Below, in pieces: positions 13,267-23,142 of a stretch of DNA of 64,000 bases. A program made the position numbers and the translations under genes. Under the pieces are notes generated by a model that had not been told where the DNA came from, searched no databases, and saw only the letters and a list, made by a program, of their open reading frames with translations. Source of the stretch: Taudactylus pleione (taxonomy: Eukaryota; Chordata; Amphibia; Anura; Myobatrachidae). The stretch lies in assembly GCA_031769625.1 (NCBI GenBank), contig JAUIMM010000737.1:1-64000 (forward strand), in the 5' to 3' direction. Position 1 is the stretch's first letter. Each line of letters starts with the position of its first letter.

Positions 13267-13628
13267 CGGGACGGAATCCCGACTGCCGGCTTCCCGACCG
13301 CCTAATCCCGGCAAGGGTTAAATGACAGGCGTCGAAATCCGGATGCCTGTCATTTTACCTACGCCGGGAGCCTGAGACCCGGGCACGGACAGTCATAGGG
13401 GGGGGTTAGGTCCCTCGGGGGACTTAGGTTTAGGCGGCGAGGAAGTTGGGGGTGGGGTTAGGTTTAGGCACTTGGGGGGGAGGTTAGGGTTAGGCACCCC
13501 AAAGGGAGGGTTAGGGGGTAGAATAGGGTTAGGAAATTCTTACCTTGGACGATCAGGATTTTCACCCCTGCCGGGCAGCCGCTGTCTGGATTTGAACCGC
13601 CGACCGCAATGTAAATCATACCGAACCC
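13267..13628 (+). mobile_element. hAT-like MITE, TTAGG-rich family, copy 1
   Basis: A 362-bp element is flanked by a perfect 8-bp direct repeat, GTCCCAAA (13259-13266 and 13629-13636), the target-site-duplication length typical of hAT transposons. The ends are GC-rich with CGGGAC / GAACCC termini, and subterminal parts contain small inverted repeats such as ATGACAGGCGTCGAAATCC with its partner ATGCCTGTCAT. The interior (about 13395-13545) is a run of GGTTAGG/GGGTTAGG motifs that resemble degenerate telomere repeats. There is no coding capacity. Related copies are at 15238-15350, 15735-15950, 41732-42293 and 43446-43870. Confidence 0.75.
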
Positions 13629-13674
13629 GTCCCAAATTACTATAAACTAATGTCTTATTCAGACTGCTGCAATT

Positions 13675-13722
13675 GGCGGCTCTCCAACTGTTGTAGAACA
13701 ACACGTCCCAGCAATCCCTGTA
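13675..13722 (+). repeat. Diverged second copy of the ZNF143-motif repeat
   Basis: GGCGGCTCTCCAACTGTTGT followed by an ACAACACGTCCCAGCAATCC-type sequence aligns with the repeat at 12415-12470. The ZNF143-like motif is decayed here by several substitutions. Confidence 0.5.
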
Positions 13723-13813
13723 ACGTTTCGCTCCTCTCAGTGATTACTCTATGTCCAGCGCATGAAAATTAAAAAGAGAGAATCAGGTGTTTGATTTAAA
13801 GACTTTAGATCTG

Positions 13814-14387
13814 TGGGCCTGATTCAGAGCCGGACGCTATTTGCGCTCGCTCGTCCAGAAAAAGGGGCTGGCTATTTAACTTAACCGTTCGCTCTTTGCG
13901 GTCTGTTCACGCCTCTATGTCTGAACGAGCGAACAAAACATGCGAACGTAATTTTGAAAAAAACACCCCCTGGCCGCTCGCATCCTACGTCATGTCCGCT
14001 ATTTATTAGATTAATCGAGTACATCGGACGGCGTATGAACTGCTCGCTATTCTTGTGGTTGGTTTTTCCTACCGCAATCATGCGAGCAGTTCTGACTATA
14101 AAACAAGTGACGTGGTCGATGACGCTGCTTTATTAATTATGCACACCCTTAAAACGCCCGTTTGGCACGCCTGCGTTCGGATCTCCACTCCCTGTTTTCA
14201 AGCACCTTCCCCTGTTACCACCCACAAACGCCTCCTCCTGTCACTCAAAATAGCAGGCATTCGCTATTTAGCGAGCACACGATTTTCAGCCCCACTGACT
14301 GGTTCGAGCATGCGTATTAAAATCCGTACGCATGTGCAGTTGTGCGAACATCGGTCAGAACGAACGAGCGGCTCTGAATCAGGCCCA
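13814..14387. mobile_element. MITE with 19-bp perfect TIRs (GATTCAG family)
   Basis: The left end TGGGCCTGATTCAGAGCCG (13814-13832) is the exact inverted complement of the right end at 14369-14387. The 574-bp interior is rich in GCGA/TCGC motifs and has only short chance frames. I do not see a clean target-site duplication. Similar but more diverged elements, sharing GATTCAG/GATCAG-type ends and GCGATTACGCA-type interiors, lie at about 16805-17476, 23143-23683 and 41594-42707. It is a non-autonomous DNA transposon; the superfamily is not established from this copy. Confidence 0.8.
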
Positions 14388-15237
14388 GTGTCTTTGTGCA
14401 ACACTCAGTATAGAGCCCATGCAGCCTCCACCATACGCTCCAGCAATTCAGACGACAGACACAACTCACCTTGAAGGCGCCGGGCACGGTATCGGCAACG
14501 CCGTCGCAGCAGGCAGCTCCGTTCTCACAGCCATTTTTACAGTTCTGTACAGGAAGGAACAAAAAAAGCAGCTGGTGACTTGTGCTAATAATAGATAAAT
14601 AATAATAAATAATTTATATATATTCCCAACAGTTTAATAAAATGTTGCAGGAGTTAAGGCATTAAAACAACTAAAATTGCGAGAGCTGGAGGGATGTCTG
14701 AACATTGGCAGAGTCGCGGTTTCATTTATTTATTCTTTTCCAATCTGATAAATTCAGCAAATGAATACAAATTGTTTATTAAGATGAGAAAGACGTGATG
14801 TTTGTATGCGCGCAGTACATGCGGTCTCTGATACGGGACATTATCTGGTGTGTGTAAACACAGAACAGGATTTATATTGCCGGGGCTGAGATTACATCAG
14901 CCAGATTAGTATTTGCACAGTAAATCATCAAACATGCTCATCAGAGGGAACAGGAGCTCGGAGAAATATCCCAATGTCACCCTTAGGCCAGTTATTCGCC
15001 GGCGTTCACACCACGCTTAGAGAACGCTGGGCTGAGTGCACCATTGAAGCGATTGACTTTGACGTGCAGGGATATTTTAAACGCCAGCGGGTGAGCCCCT
15101 TAAAAAGGTGACGATAAGGTTATCGATTTATCACATATCAAGCCAAAAATAAATAATGGATCGCCACAATTTACCAATAAAATATCACCGGGCAGCTGAG
15201 TATCCTGAGATGGCGTCAACAAAACAAAGTACAGTCA
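14388..15237. other. Non-coding interval, no feature recognised
   Basis: About 850 bp without a supportable gene, tandem repeat or clear transposon end. Short open frames on both strands at 14317-14598 overlap the MITE boundary and look like chance. AT-rich tracts occur near 14585-14640. Confidence 0.4.
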
Positions 15238-15350
15238 TGTCGGTGTCGGGCTCCCGGTGTAGGTAAAATGACTGGCATCGGGATTTCGACGCCTGTCATT
15301 TCTACCTTGCCAGGATTAAACAGTCGGGAAGCCGGCGGTCGGGATTGATG
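15238..15350 (-). mobile_element. TTAGG-family hAT-like MITE, truncated copy
   Basis: Read on the minus strand, this matches the left subterminal part of the element at 13267-13628, including the paired ATGACAGGCGTCGAAATCC and GTCATTTTACCTAC blocks. It stops before the TTAGG-rich interior. No target-site duplication is visible, consistent with truncation. Confidence 0.6.
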
Positions 15351-15734
15351 TTTGGCAGCTGGGTGTTCGCTATTGTTCTCTGGTATCTGTCATTTTATGC
15401 GAGAGGTGGCCGGCAATGCGGACTGGTCCAATGACTAGCGCTACGCTTTGCGCCTGACTCAGAGAGGGGGAAGTCGCTCAGGAATGTGGCCCCCTATGCC
15501 AGGTATAAGAGACCTTGCATCACTCGTACAGTTCCAGATCATGCGCAATGTGAAATCACGCAAGATACGCTCTGCAAATTATCTGCGTCTCACTCTACAT
15601 ATAGGTAAGTACCCGCATTCTTGTGCGCTTCTTTTCCTATGTATTCGTTACATCGAAATTTAAATGAGGCACAAAGTATATAGGGCATCATGTTCTGCCC
15701 TCCTGACGGGTTGGGTACAGGAGCTGGCGCTCAG
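15351..15734. other. Non-coding interval, nothing recognised
   Basis: About 380 bp between two copies of the TTAGG-family element. A 71-codon plus-strand frame at 15448-15663 shows no recognisable domain, signal or repeat and is probably chance. Confidence 0.35.
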
Positions 15735-15950
15735 GATCCAGGTGTGAGAATCCCGACGCCATCATCCCGACTGGGTTAAAATACCAACACCAGCCATTAA
15801 GTACCCTACCCCTAACCTAACCTCCCCGCAGATTAAACCAGTCTAACCCTAAATCTAACCCCCCCCGTCTACCCCTAAACCTTCCCCTAGTGCCGAACCC
15901 CTAACCCCAATACTTAACGTCAGGAATCCGGCGGTCGGGATGTCAACTAC
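15735..15950 (-). mobile_element. TTAGG-family hAT-like MITE, partial copy
   Basis: On the plus strand it shows AATCCCGACGCC at one end, CCCTAACC/CTAACCCC runs in the middle (the complement of the family's GGTTAGGG interior), and CCGGCGGTCGGGATG at the other end. It is minus-oriented relative to the copy at 13267-13628. Boundaries are approximate. Confidence 0.6.
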
Positions 15951-16064
15951 AACCCTTCCTGACCGACCCCACTACATGTAAAGTATATTGTTCCGCAATC
16001 CGATCGCTCACTGTCTGCTTGGCTCACCCCCCCACCCCCCCCCCCCTCCGCGTCCTCTATCACT
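15951..16064. other. Short spacer with poly-C tract
   Basis: Contains a C-rich homopolymer stretch at about 16026-16047. No gene is visible. Confidence 0.5.
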
Positions 16065-16200
16065 CAGGGACCACAAGGCTCGGTCCTAGGTCCCTAGCTC
16101 CTCTATGTATATCTGTTCTATAGGAAAACTCATATTATAATTATCTGTACGCGGATGACACCCAGATGTACTTACACCCAGATCTACCAGCCTTATAGAT
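16065..16200 (+). pseudogene. LINE reverse-transcriptase remnant (CR1/L2-like)
   Basis: In one plus frame, 16071-16094 encodes PQGSVLGP, the motif-4 block of non-LTR retrotransposon reverse transcriptases. The sequence 16148-16171 encodes YADDTQMY, which contains the catalytic Y-A-D-D box with the usual T-Q-x-Y tail. A TAG stop follows the first motif directly, and the spacing between the motifs is shortened and frameshifted, so this is a dead fragment. The motif pair fits the CR1/L2/Rex group of LINEs; the exact clade cannot be set from about 45 codons. The remainder of the LINE is not recognisable. Confidence 0.7.
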
Positions 16201-16804
16201 GAAAAATACATGCAAGCAAAGCGGAAATTTGGGTTAAATTAAATGTATTGTGTATTAGATCTTCCCATCAGCTAATGTTCATGATCATATTGTGAACAAG
16301 TTCGGGCCCTTAAACTGGGTTACTGGCCAAATTCAATTAAAATCTGTGCTCTCCTGAATTATTTCAGCGGCCGTACTGTCACCCTTGGCTCAGAACTGTT
16401 CCTTGTTCCCCACGTCCAATCTCTCCCCAAATCCTGTTACACAATAAATCCTGCCAGAGTACACACATATCACACAATGCTGCGCTCATAACCTCCCGGG
16501 CTGGATACCAGCATACAGTACTGTGCTTCACTGGAAGCAACAGGAAATACTTACAGCCACTAAGAACACTACAGCAATATTATACATCACTGCACGTGTC
16601 TACTATCTCCCACCGGGCCGTCGGCCCCTCCCCGCACCTCACCTGCGCCCCTCATCCACATCCTGCTCCCATTCCCCATATTCTGCTATTTCACAGAAAA
16701 TAACTGAATTCACATCACACCTTGGTACGTCCACAGGAATTCCCCCCTTTACCTGGATTACGTCCCTCCTCTAAACGAGACCCAAAGAGTCAAACAAACT
16801 AAAC
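16201..16804. other. Non-coding interval, possible LINE-derived tail
   Basis: No gene is supported. The CT-rich part at about 16420-16690 might be a decayed continuation of the LINE remnant, but I cannot show homology. An 83-codon frame at 16523-16774 has no recognisable feature. Confidence 0.3.
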
Positions 16805-17476
16805 TAGAATCTGATTTACCATCGATCTCTATTGCGATCACAGCTGGGATTACGCACGGAGGTCTCCTGCACAAATATGCTAATGAATGCAAATCGCTAA
16901 GCTGTTGCACAGCCAGCATAGAGACGCCCACTACAGCTATCTCACATCCGTAATACCTCGCAGTCCTGCGTATACATTGGGAACATCGAGTAACATCGAC
17001 CCCTCACGCACAATTACAGCAGCTCTGACCTTACCCAGAAATTGCTAACCTTGTTGCACGCAGTGAGTACTCAAGCTGCGTATGCGACCGATCTATGTGC
17101 GCTATTGCAGTTGCGATCCAACCTCGCTTTTCTGCGTAAACATCAGTACCATCATTGAACATCGGGCAGTCATGCAGCATTTACAGCAGGTCTGACCAGC
17201 CGCAGAAACGGCAAGTCTCTTCACACGCGGTGGCTAATTTATGCACGCCCATGAAACAGCGTTCAAATGGACAGGCACGGCTGCGTTTTTCTGACCACTC
17301 CCCCGTCACCGCCCCCAAACGCTGACAGCCTGTCACTCACTCTGCGATGGATTCCTTTGTGCGTCCGTAATCACAGTAAAATCGATGCCCAGTGCCACTA
17401 GTACGCATGCGCAAAGGCAAACAATCGCTCGACTGCGTTCGATATCATTACCTCGTACGCTGCTGAATCAAGCCCA
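16805..17476. mobile_element. Diverged GATTCAG-family MITE
   Basis: The right end reads GCTGAATCAAGCCCAA (about 17461-17476), the expected inverted end of the family. The left end (AATCTGATTTACC, about 16808) is decayed. The interior has the family's alternating TTGCGATCAC / GCGATTGC motifs, AGACGCCCACTA and repeated AACATCG blocks. Boundaries are approximate and no TSD is visible. Confidence 0.5.
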
Positions 17477-18440
17477 AGGGTCTGAAATATTTGGACAGCT
17501 ATCTGTAGGTGTTGGCAATAGGGCTCTCTCTGTAAACAGAAATGAGCATTTTAGGAACAAGTTCCCTTTAGTAATCCAGCAACGTGAGGTTAAAGCCGCC
17601 TCAGTCTCCACACTCAGCTCCTGTTGGCGGTGTACCAGGAGTCTTTAAGAAACCAGTTTTGTTACAGGTGTCACGGTTCATTGCTCTTATTACCCAGCAA
17701 TAAAAGACAATTTATGAAGGTGCCTATGACGTATCTATACTGCACTGAATTCTGCTCTCACATGTTTGTGCATATTTTAGCAGTTTCCTGCGTGTAATAC
17801 AGCGATTGTACAGGGTGTGACCTATATAATGATTAAATCAGACCCCAGAGCAGTCACCAGCCCTGGGCCGCGGAAACGCCGGATCTCCCAATCAGGGTCC
17901 TTCCCTGAAACAAGTCAAGGTGGTGCTTTTACCCATAACTTCTATTACAAATTAGTTCCACATATTATTTTATTAATTAGACTTTAAATGTTTATGTAAA
18001 TGAGGGAATGATTTCCGGCGCTGGGAGTGGGAAATGGGGGGACCTTCTGCTCGCTAGGTGGGCGCAGCACCAGAATGGACAGGATATATGTCTATATGCA
18101 GAAGCATTTTATACCCCAAATTTCACCCCATTAACCTGATTTAACACCCAACAGTATGGACAGTTCTCTCCTCTCCTGGAGAGGACACTTATAGCCGTAT
18201 GCCAGGAATGTGGGGGTCCAGTCCAGGGGCAGCAGCTACCGCAGGGGCACACACAGGCCCAGCTATGAGTTGTACCAAATGTTACATCTCATTTACTGAT
18301 TGGCTGAAATAATGCAACAGAGACCAGAGGGGGTGTCTGCGGGTGTATTACTGGGGGTGTCAGATAACAAATACAATTCAAACACCTAAATATAAGAGAC
18401 CAAGGGGTAAACAATCAACGGATTCGCTGGCGTGACATCT
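17477..18440. other. Non-coding interval, nothing recognised
   Basis: Nearly 1 kb of low-copy-looking sequence with no supportable gene, RNA, tandem repeat or transposon end. Confidence 0.4.
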
Positions 18441-18448
18441 TCCTAAGT

Positions 18449-18650
18449 CACAGGTTCTCAAACTCGGTCCTCAGGTCCCCAAACGGTGCATGTTTTCCAG
18501 GTTTCCTCACAGAATTACAAGTGAAATCATTAGCTCCACCTGTGGATCTTTTAAAATGTGTCAATGAGTAATGACAACACCTGTGTACCTGCTGGGTGAC
18601 CTGGAAAACCATCTATGTGGGGTGCTGAGGACCGAGTTCGAGAACCACTG
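18449..18650. mobile_element. hAT-type MITE with 8-bp TSD (TCCTAAGT)
   Basis: A 202-bp element has TIRs built on GGTTCTCAAACTCGGTCCTC on the left and the inverted GAGGACCGAGTTCGAGAACC on the right. It is flanked by a perfect 8-bp duplication, TCCTAAGT (18441-18448 and 18651-18658). CA/TG termini plus an 8-bp TSD define hAT non-autonomous elements. The interior contains a second inverted pair, TTTTCCAGGTTTCC / GGTGACCTGGAAAA. It is non-coding. TIR identity is high and the TSD is perfect, so the copy is relatively young compared with others in the window. Confidence 0.88.
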
Positions 18651-18658
18651 TCCTAAGT

Positions 18659-19017
18659 GGATCTGAGTAGAATCTCATTAAAGAGATGGAAATTGGGGTC
18701 TGCGGAGCTCAGTGAATTTATACTGACTACAGAGGCAGTCGGGGAATAGACACGGGTTGTATGATTTGCCAGATTTGATTTTCCGGTGAATGACACCTTT
18801 CCATGTTACCATGTAGCCAATATAAGGAATAATAGAACATATTATTAAGGTTAATGATCTATTACTGCATGTGCAGGAGGATTTGGCAAATAATGACCAT
18901 AATGATTCAAAGAACGTTAGTAAGAGCTTTGTACATATAGGTTTCCTGGTCAGTGAGGTGCTGAGGGGATTGCCCATAGTAACCAGCCACCCAATACATG
19001 ATCCTGGCTATCTCCCA
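18659..19017. other. Non-coding interval, nothing recognised
   Basis: About 360 bp. A 99-codon minus frame (18678-18977) has no recognisable domain; I regard it as chance. Confidence 0.4.
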
Positions 19018-19210
19018 ACATGACCCATTCTAGGGGGGACACAATGCTCTGTTCCTGGACTTCCCCCTTAATGTATCATTGCCATAATCTGTGGTGAAAC
19101 ACCTTTATTATTAAACTAGTTCTATACAGGTGATGGCAATTATAAAATAAGGTGGGGGGGGGGGGGTTCCAGGAGCAGAGCATTGTGTCCCCCCCTGGAA
19201 TGGCTCATGT
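19018..19210. mobile_element. Short palindromic MITE with long TIRs
   Basis: The left arm (ACATGACCCATTCTAGGGGG then GACACAATGCTCTG, from 19018) is the inverted complement of the right arm (CAGAGCATTGTGTCCCC then CTGGAATGGCTCATGT, ending at 19210) with few mismatches over about 40 bp. A poly-G tract (about 19152-19166) sits next to the right arm. There is no coding capacity, and the superfamily is not determined. Confidence 0.75.
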
Positions 19211-19513
19211 ATAGACCATTATAGCGTCCCCATGTCACAGACCTTACAGACAAGCTGTGTATTATTATTGTTATATTGGGAATATTCAGCAGTCACCCCC
19301 TATGTACAGCAGGAATACATACGAAGCACAGGGCTCCCTGCACAGCGGATAGCAGCGCTTGTTACATTGTATAGAGATTGTTTATATAACACAACAAGCA
19401 GAGGGGGGGAGCTGGGGGGGACTCAGCCGGCCCATAGTATGAGGCTCCATCTGTACACACACATGACCATCACATGTCACATGCAGAATGCCCCGGTCAC
19501 CCCTCCCCCAGAT
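19211..19513. other. Spacer with no recognised gene
   Basis: About 300 bp. The open frame running through it on the plus strand (19232-19606) reads into the adjacent microsatellite and is not a credible gene. Confidence 0.4.
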
Positions 19514-19519
19514 TATATA

Positions 19520-19589
<70 letters not shown>

Positions 19590-19599
19590 CACACACACA
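19514..19599. repeat. (AT)n-(CA)n microsatellite
   Basis: About 70 bp of nearly pure AT dinucleotide repeat, interrupted once by GT, is followed by ATACATATAC and a short CA run. It is likely length-polymorphic. Confidence 0.95.
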
Positions 19600-19928
19600 G
19601 GAGTGATTATATAAGAGGCCGGTAACTATAATATCTGTACACAGGAGGAGGAGGAGGGGCCCTGCGCGATCTTTATTATACGGGATCATGTGACACCTAT
19701 AATAATAATATCACATACAGCTATATATACGGGGATGGGCGGCGCAGCTGTGTCAGGGGACGGGGGGTAATCCGGGAAGTGTTACCTGGTGTCCGGGTGC
19801 GGTTGCCCCCCTCTCTGCCAGGCTCGCCATCATCACCAGCCGCCCCCTCCTCCTCCTCCTCACAGCAGCTCAGAGAGGATTACTGGGCAGCCCCCCAGCG
19901 CGTCACCGACACAGACCTGCCCCCTCCC
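19600..19928. promoter_or_regulatory. GC-rich island-like segment beside R3
   Basis: Non-repetitive GC-rich sequence with GGAGGAGGAGG and CCTCCTCCTCC runs, a TATATATA stretch at about 19721-19730 (CTATATATACGGGG), and several CpGs near 19740-19910. It contains the weak minus-strand exon candidate. It could be a small promoter, but no motif proves a transcription start. Confidence 0.3.
19786..19833 (-). CDS. Weak candidate first coding exon, minus strand
   Basis: On the minus strand a tandem ATG (19833-19831 and 19830-19828) opens a 16-codon frame, MMASLAERGATAPGHQ, that ends exactly at CAG|GTAAC, a good 5' splice donor (intron GT at 19785-19784). The second ATG has A at -3 and G at +4, a strong vertebrate initiation context. 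The preceding 90 bp on that strand is GC-rich and contains a GGA/GGC run, as in many vertebrate 5' UTRs. The CRE-bearing R3 array lies just upstream on this strand. I do not recognise the peptide and no downstream exon is visible in the expected direction. It may equally be chance in GC-rich DNA. Confidence 0.22.
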
Positions 19929-21311
19929 TCCCACCCCAATTACCTGTACATTGTGTGACGTCACCGATACCTGCTCCCACTTCCCCCAATTACCTGCACA
20001 TGGTGTGACGTCACCCATTCCTGCTCCTACCCACCCTAATTAACTGTTTCTGCTGTGACGTCACTGATACCCCTGACCTTTCCCCATTACCTGTAAATTG
20101 TGTGACAACACCGACATTCTCTGCCCTCACCAATCACCTGTACGTGATGTCACTGATATCCCCCCTGCACCCCCAATTACCTGAACATAGCATGACATAA
20201 CCGATTCCTGCCCTGCTATCCCAATTCCTGTACACCCCCTCCCATTCCAATCACCTGCGCACGTGTGTGACATCACTCATACACCCCCTGCCCATCCCAA
20301 TCACCTGCGCACGGTGTGACGTCACTTATACACCCCCTGCCCATCCCAATCACCTGCACACGGGGTGACGTCACTTATACACCGCTGCCCATCCCAATCG
20401 CCTGCACACGGTGTGACCACACTTATACACCCCCTGCCCACCATAATCACCTGCACACGGTGTGACCTCACTTACACACACCCTGCCCATTCAAATTACC
20501 TGCACACGGTGTGACCACACTTATACACTCCCTGCCCATCCCAATCACCTGCACACGGTGTGACCTCACTTACACACCCCCTGCCCACCCTAATCACCTA
20601 CACACAGTGTGACCTTACTTATACACCCCCTGCCCATCCCACTCACCTACACACAGTGTGACCTCACTTATACAGCCCTTGCCCATCCCAATCACCTGCA
20701 CACGATGTGACCTCACACACCCCCTGCCCACCCCAATCACCTGCACATGGTGTGACCTCACTTATACACCCCCTGCCCATCCCAATCACCTGCACACGGT
20801 GTGACCTCACTTATACACCCACTGCCCACCCCAATCACCTGCACACGGTGTGTCCTCACTTATACACCCCCTGCCCGTCCCAATCACCTGCACACGGTGT
20901 GACCTCACTTATACACCCCCTGCCCATCCCAATCACCTACACACAGTGTGACCTCACTTATACACCCCCTGCCCATCCCAATCACCTGCACACGGTATGA
21001 CCTCACTTATACACCCCGCCAATCCCAATCACCGCACTTATACCCCCCTGCCCATCCCAATCACCTGCACACGGTGTGACCTCACTTATACACCCCCTGC
21101 CCACCCCAATCACCTGCACACGGTGTGACGTCACTTATACACCCCCTGCCCACCTTAATCACCTGCACACAGTGTGACCTCACTTATACACCCCCTGCCC
21201 ATCCCAATCACCTGCACACGGTGTGACCTCACTTATACACCCCCTGCCCATCCCAATCACCTGCACACGGTGTGACGTCACTTACTCACCCCCTGCCCAT
21301 CCCAATCACCT
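19929..21311 (+). repeat. R3 minisatellite, about 49-bp unit with CRE motifs, about 28 copies
   Basis: Consensus unit: CCCATCCCAATCACCTGCAC then ACGGTGTGACCTCACTTATA and CACCCCCTG. The leftmost units are the most diverged, and one truncated unit lies near 21015-21050. Seven units carry the perfect palindrome TGACGTCA (19956-19963, 20006-20013, 20056-20063, 20317-20324, 20366-20373, 21126-21133, 21273-21280). Most others have TGACCTCA or TGACCACA. The unit core resembles that of R1. Plus-strand frames of about 97 codons inside it are repeat by-products. Confidence 0.93.
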
Positions 21312-21729
21312 CTCTCACCCTGCTTTGTATGGGAGAAGTCGCTCTGTCGTTATACGGAGACTGGGTGAAAGGGACGTCAGCTTCAGTTAGGCCCAAGATG
21401 AATACAACTTGTATTATAGGACTCGTCCACACCCTGCATGGTTTTGGCAGACATCAGTATAAGGATTTGTTCTGCGAGGAACGTGTGTACACAAGCTGAT
21501 TACATAAACACAATGCTGCCAATCTGTATAATAAAAGGGAGATAATATCGTGGGCAACTCAGGTCATCCCCAAAGCGGCACAGATTACTTATAAAGTCAT
21601 TATATGTATTGACGCATGGCGTGCCCCACTTACGTCACCAGCATGAACTAAATGCGATGTAAGATGCCTTTATAACTGGTTGGTGAATGAGATCCCAGCT
21701 GTAATTTTTCGGCAGCATGATTATAATAT
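21312..21729. other. Non-coding interval, nothing recognised
   Basis: About 420 bp after the R3 array with no supportable gene or repeat. Confidence 0.4.
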
Positions 21730-21732
21730 AAT

Positions 21733-21876
21733 GGAGTCTATGTACTAAGCCTTGCAGAGAGATAAAGCGAATGGAGATAAACTACCAACCAATCAGCTCC
21801 TGTCACTTTACAGGCTGTGTTTGAAAAATGACAGGTTATTACTGTAACTCTCTCCCACTCTTCATACATAGACCCC
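21733..21876. mobile_element. 144-bp MITE, CCAACCAATCAG family
   Basis: The left end GGAGTCTATGTACTAAG and the right end's complement GGGGTCTATGTATGAAG form imperfect TIRs. A 3-bp direct repeat, AAT, flanks the element (21730-21732, 21877-21879). The interior contains CTACCAACCAATCAGCTCC and TTTACAGGCTGTGTTT, also found in the element at 35532-35708. The 3-bp TSD fits a PIF/Harbinger-type MITE, but a 3-bp match is weak evidence on its own. Confidence 0.65.
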
Positions 21877-21879
21877 AAT

Positions 21880-23142
21880 GAGTTCTATGTTCTAGGTCAG
21901 AGTTCCCGAAACGTAATCTGATATAACATCCCTGCACCAAAAATTGCTTTATAATCACTTGACCGTACTGGTAAATGTCCAAAGCCGGAACGCTGCTCAC
22001 CGACGTCTTATTGAGGTTTATATCGGGATAATCAGTACTGTCCAGCAATGCGCACAGGTCCATGTGCTTAACGTGTCACAATATGACGATACTGACTCGG
22101 TGCTGCGTATAAGGTTATCTGATTGGCCACGAACATGTATGATATACGCACACGTTATAAGATCCAGTCATGCAACTCGTCCCTATCGCATAAAGCCGCA
22201 TTCTTGCAGTGTGCGCACGCATTACAAACTGCCCATTGTATCCCAGATGATCTCACACAGGGTAATCCCAAAAACTTGACCAGCTGGAAACTCTTGGGAG
22301 ATGCGGTGACATAATATACAATGGGCGAATAGAGCAGGATCCTTATTTGGGCCTCGGCAATGGTCGCTGCATTCTGTGCCTCTAATGAGACGTTTGTGGC
22401 GGAGTTACAGCCTAATAATTGTCACCACAGACATTGGGAGGCGCGCTGCGGCCTGACGCCAGGACTGCAGGTCGCTGCAAACATCTGTTAAACACTCAGA
22501 ACTAGACTCCGGACAAGTTGCTGATCTGTTTACCAGTTATACAGCCGCAGTTGTAACATAAATGTCGCCCGATGCAGGCACAGGTGACAGACAGAGCTGA
22601 TGAGTGCAGCTAATGCTATACGTGCCCTTCTCCCTGGGGTCACATTATAGCAAAACAACCACTGGGAGGAGGCAGGGAGAGCTGTACGATGTAACAGTAA
22701 GCAGCACTTTGACCAGACATGTTTTCCTGTACTCCCTGAGCACAAAAAAGATGCAACAGCTGCCAAATCCTCTGAGTGGATGCAGAATGTTACTGCTCCT
22801 GGGGCATTACATGTGCGTGTACAAGAAATGCCAAACTTCAGCAATATGGGGTGCGGTAATTATCAAAGTAACTTCTGGTTGTAAATTACATCCATGTGGT
22901 AACCACCCTTTCCACGAGTATCAGGACAAATCTGTTTCATTACTAAGTTTTAGAGGTTGCTTACTGCCGCTGACATATTTATGTGAATGTCTATCCCGCA
23001 TCTCAAGCTTTACTGTGATCAACATATACAACCTACTAGTGGCCTTTTACACTAGTATGTAATGAATCAATCATGTAAAGTAATCATCATTGCAAAATGT
23101 ACATTGAAAAAAAATCTCAGGACTCCCGCGTTTTTTGTACAT
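21880..23142. other. Non-coding interval, nothing firmly recognised
   Basis: About 1.26 kb. A GCGTATAAGG / ATACGCACACG-rich part near 22100-22300 may be a strongly decayed member of the GATTCAG MITE group, but no ends are identifiable. The 152-codon plus frame at 22604-23062 and the overlapping 104-codon minus frame show no recognisable domain, signal peptide or repeat. I regard both as chance. Confidence 0.35.

Noticed and set aside
22604..23062. 152-codon plus-strand frame as a gene
   Set aside because: No recognisable domain or signal; a long overlapping antisense frame exists and the surroundings are non-coding.
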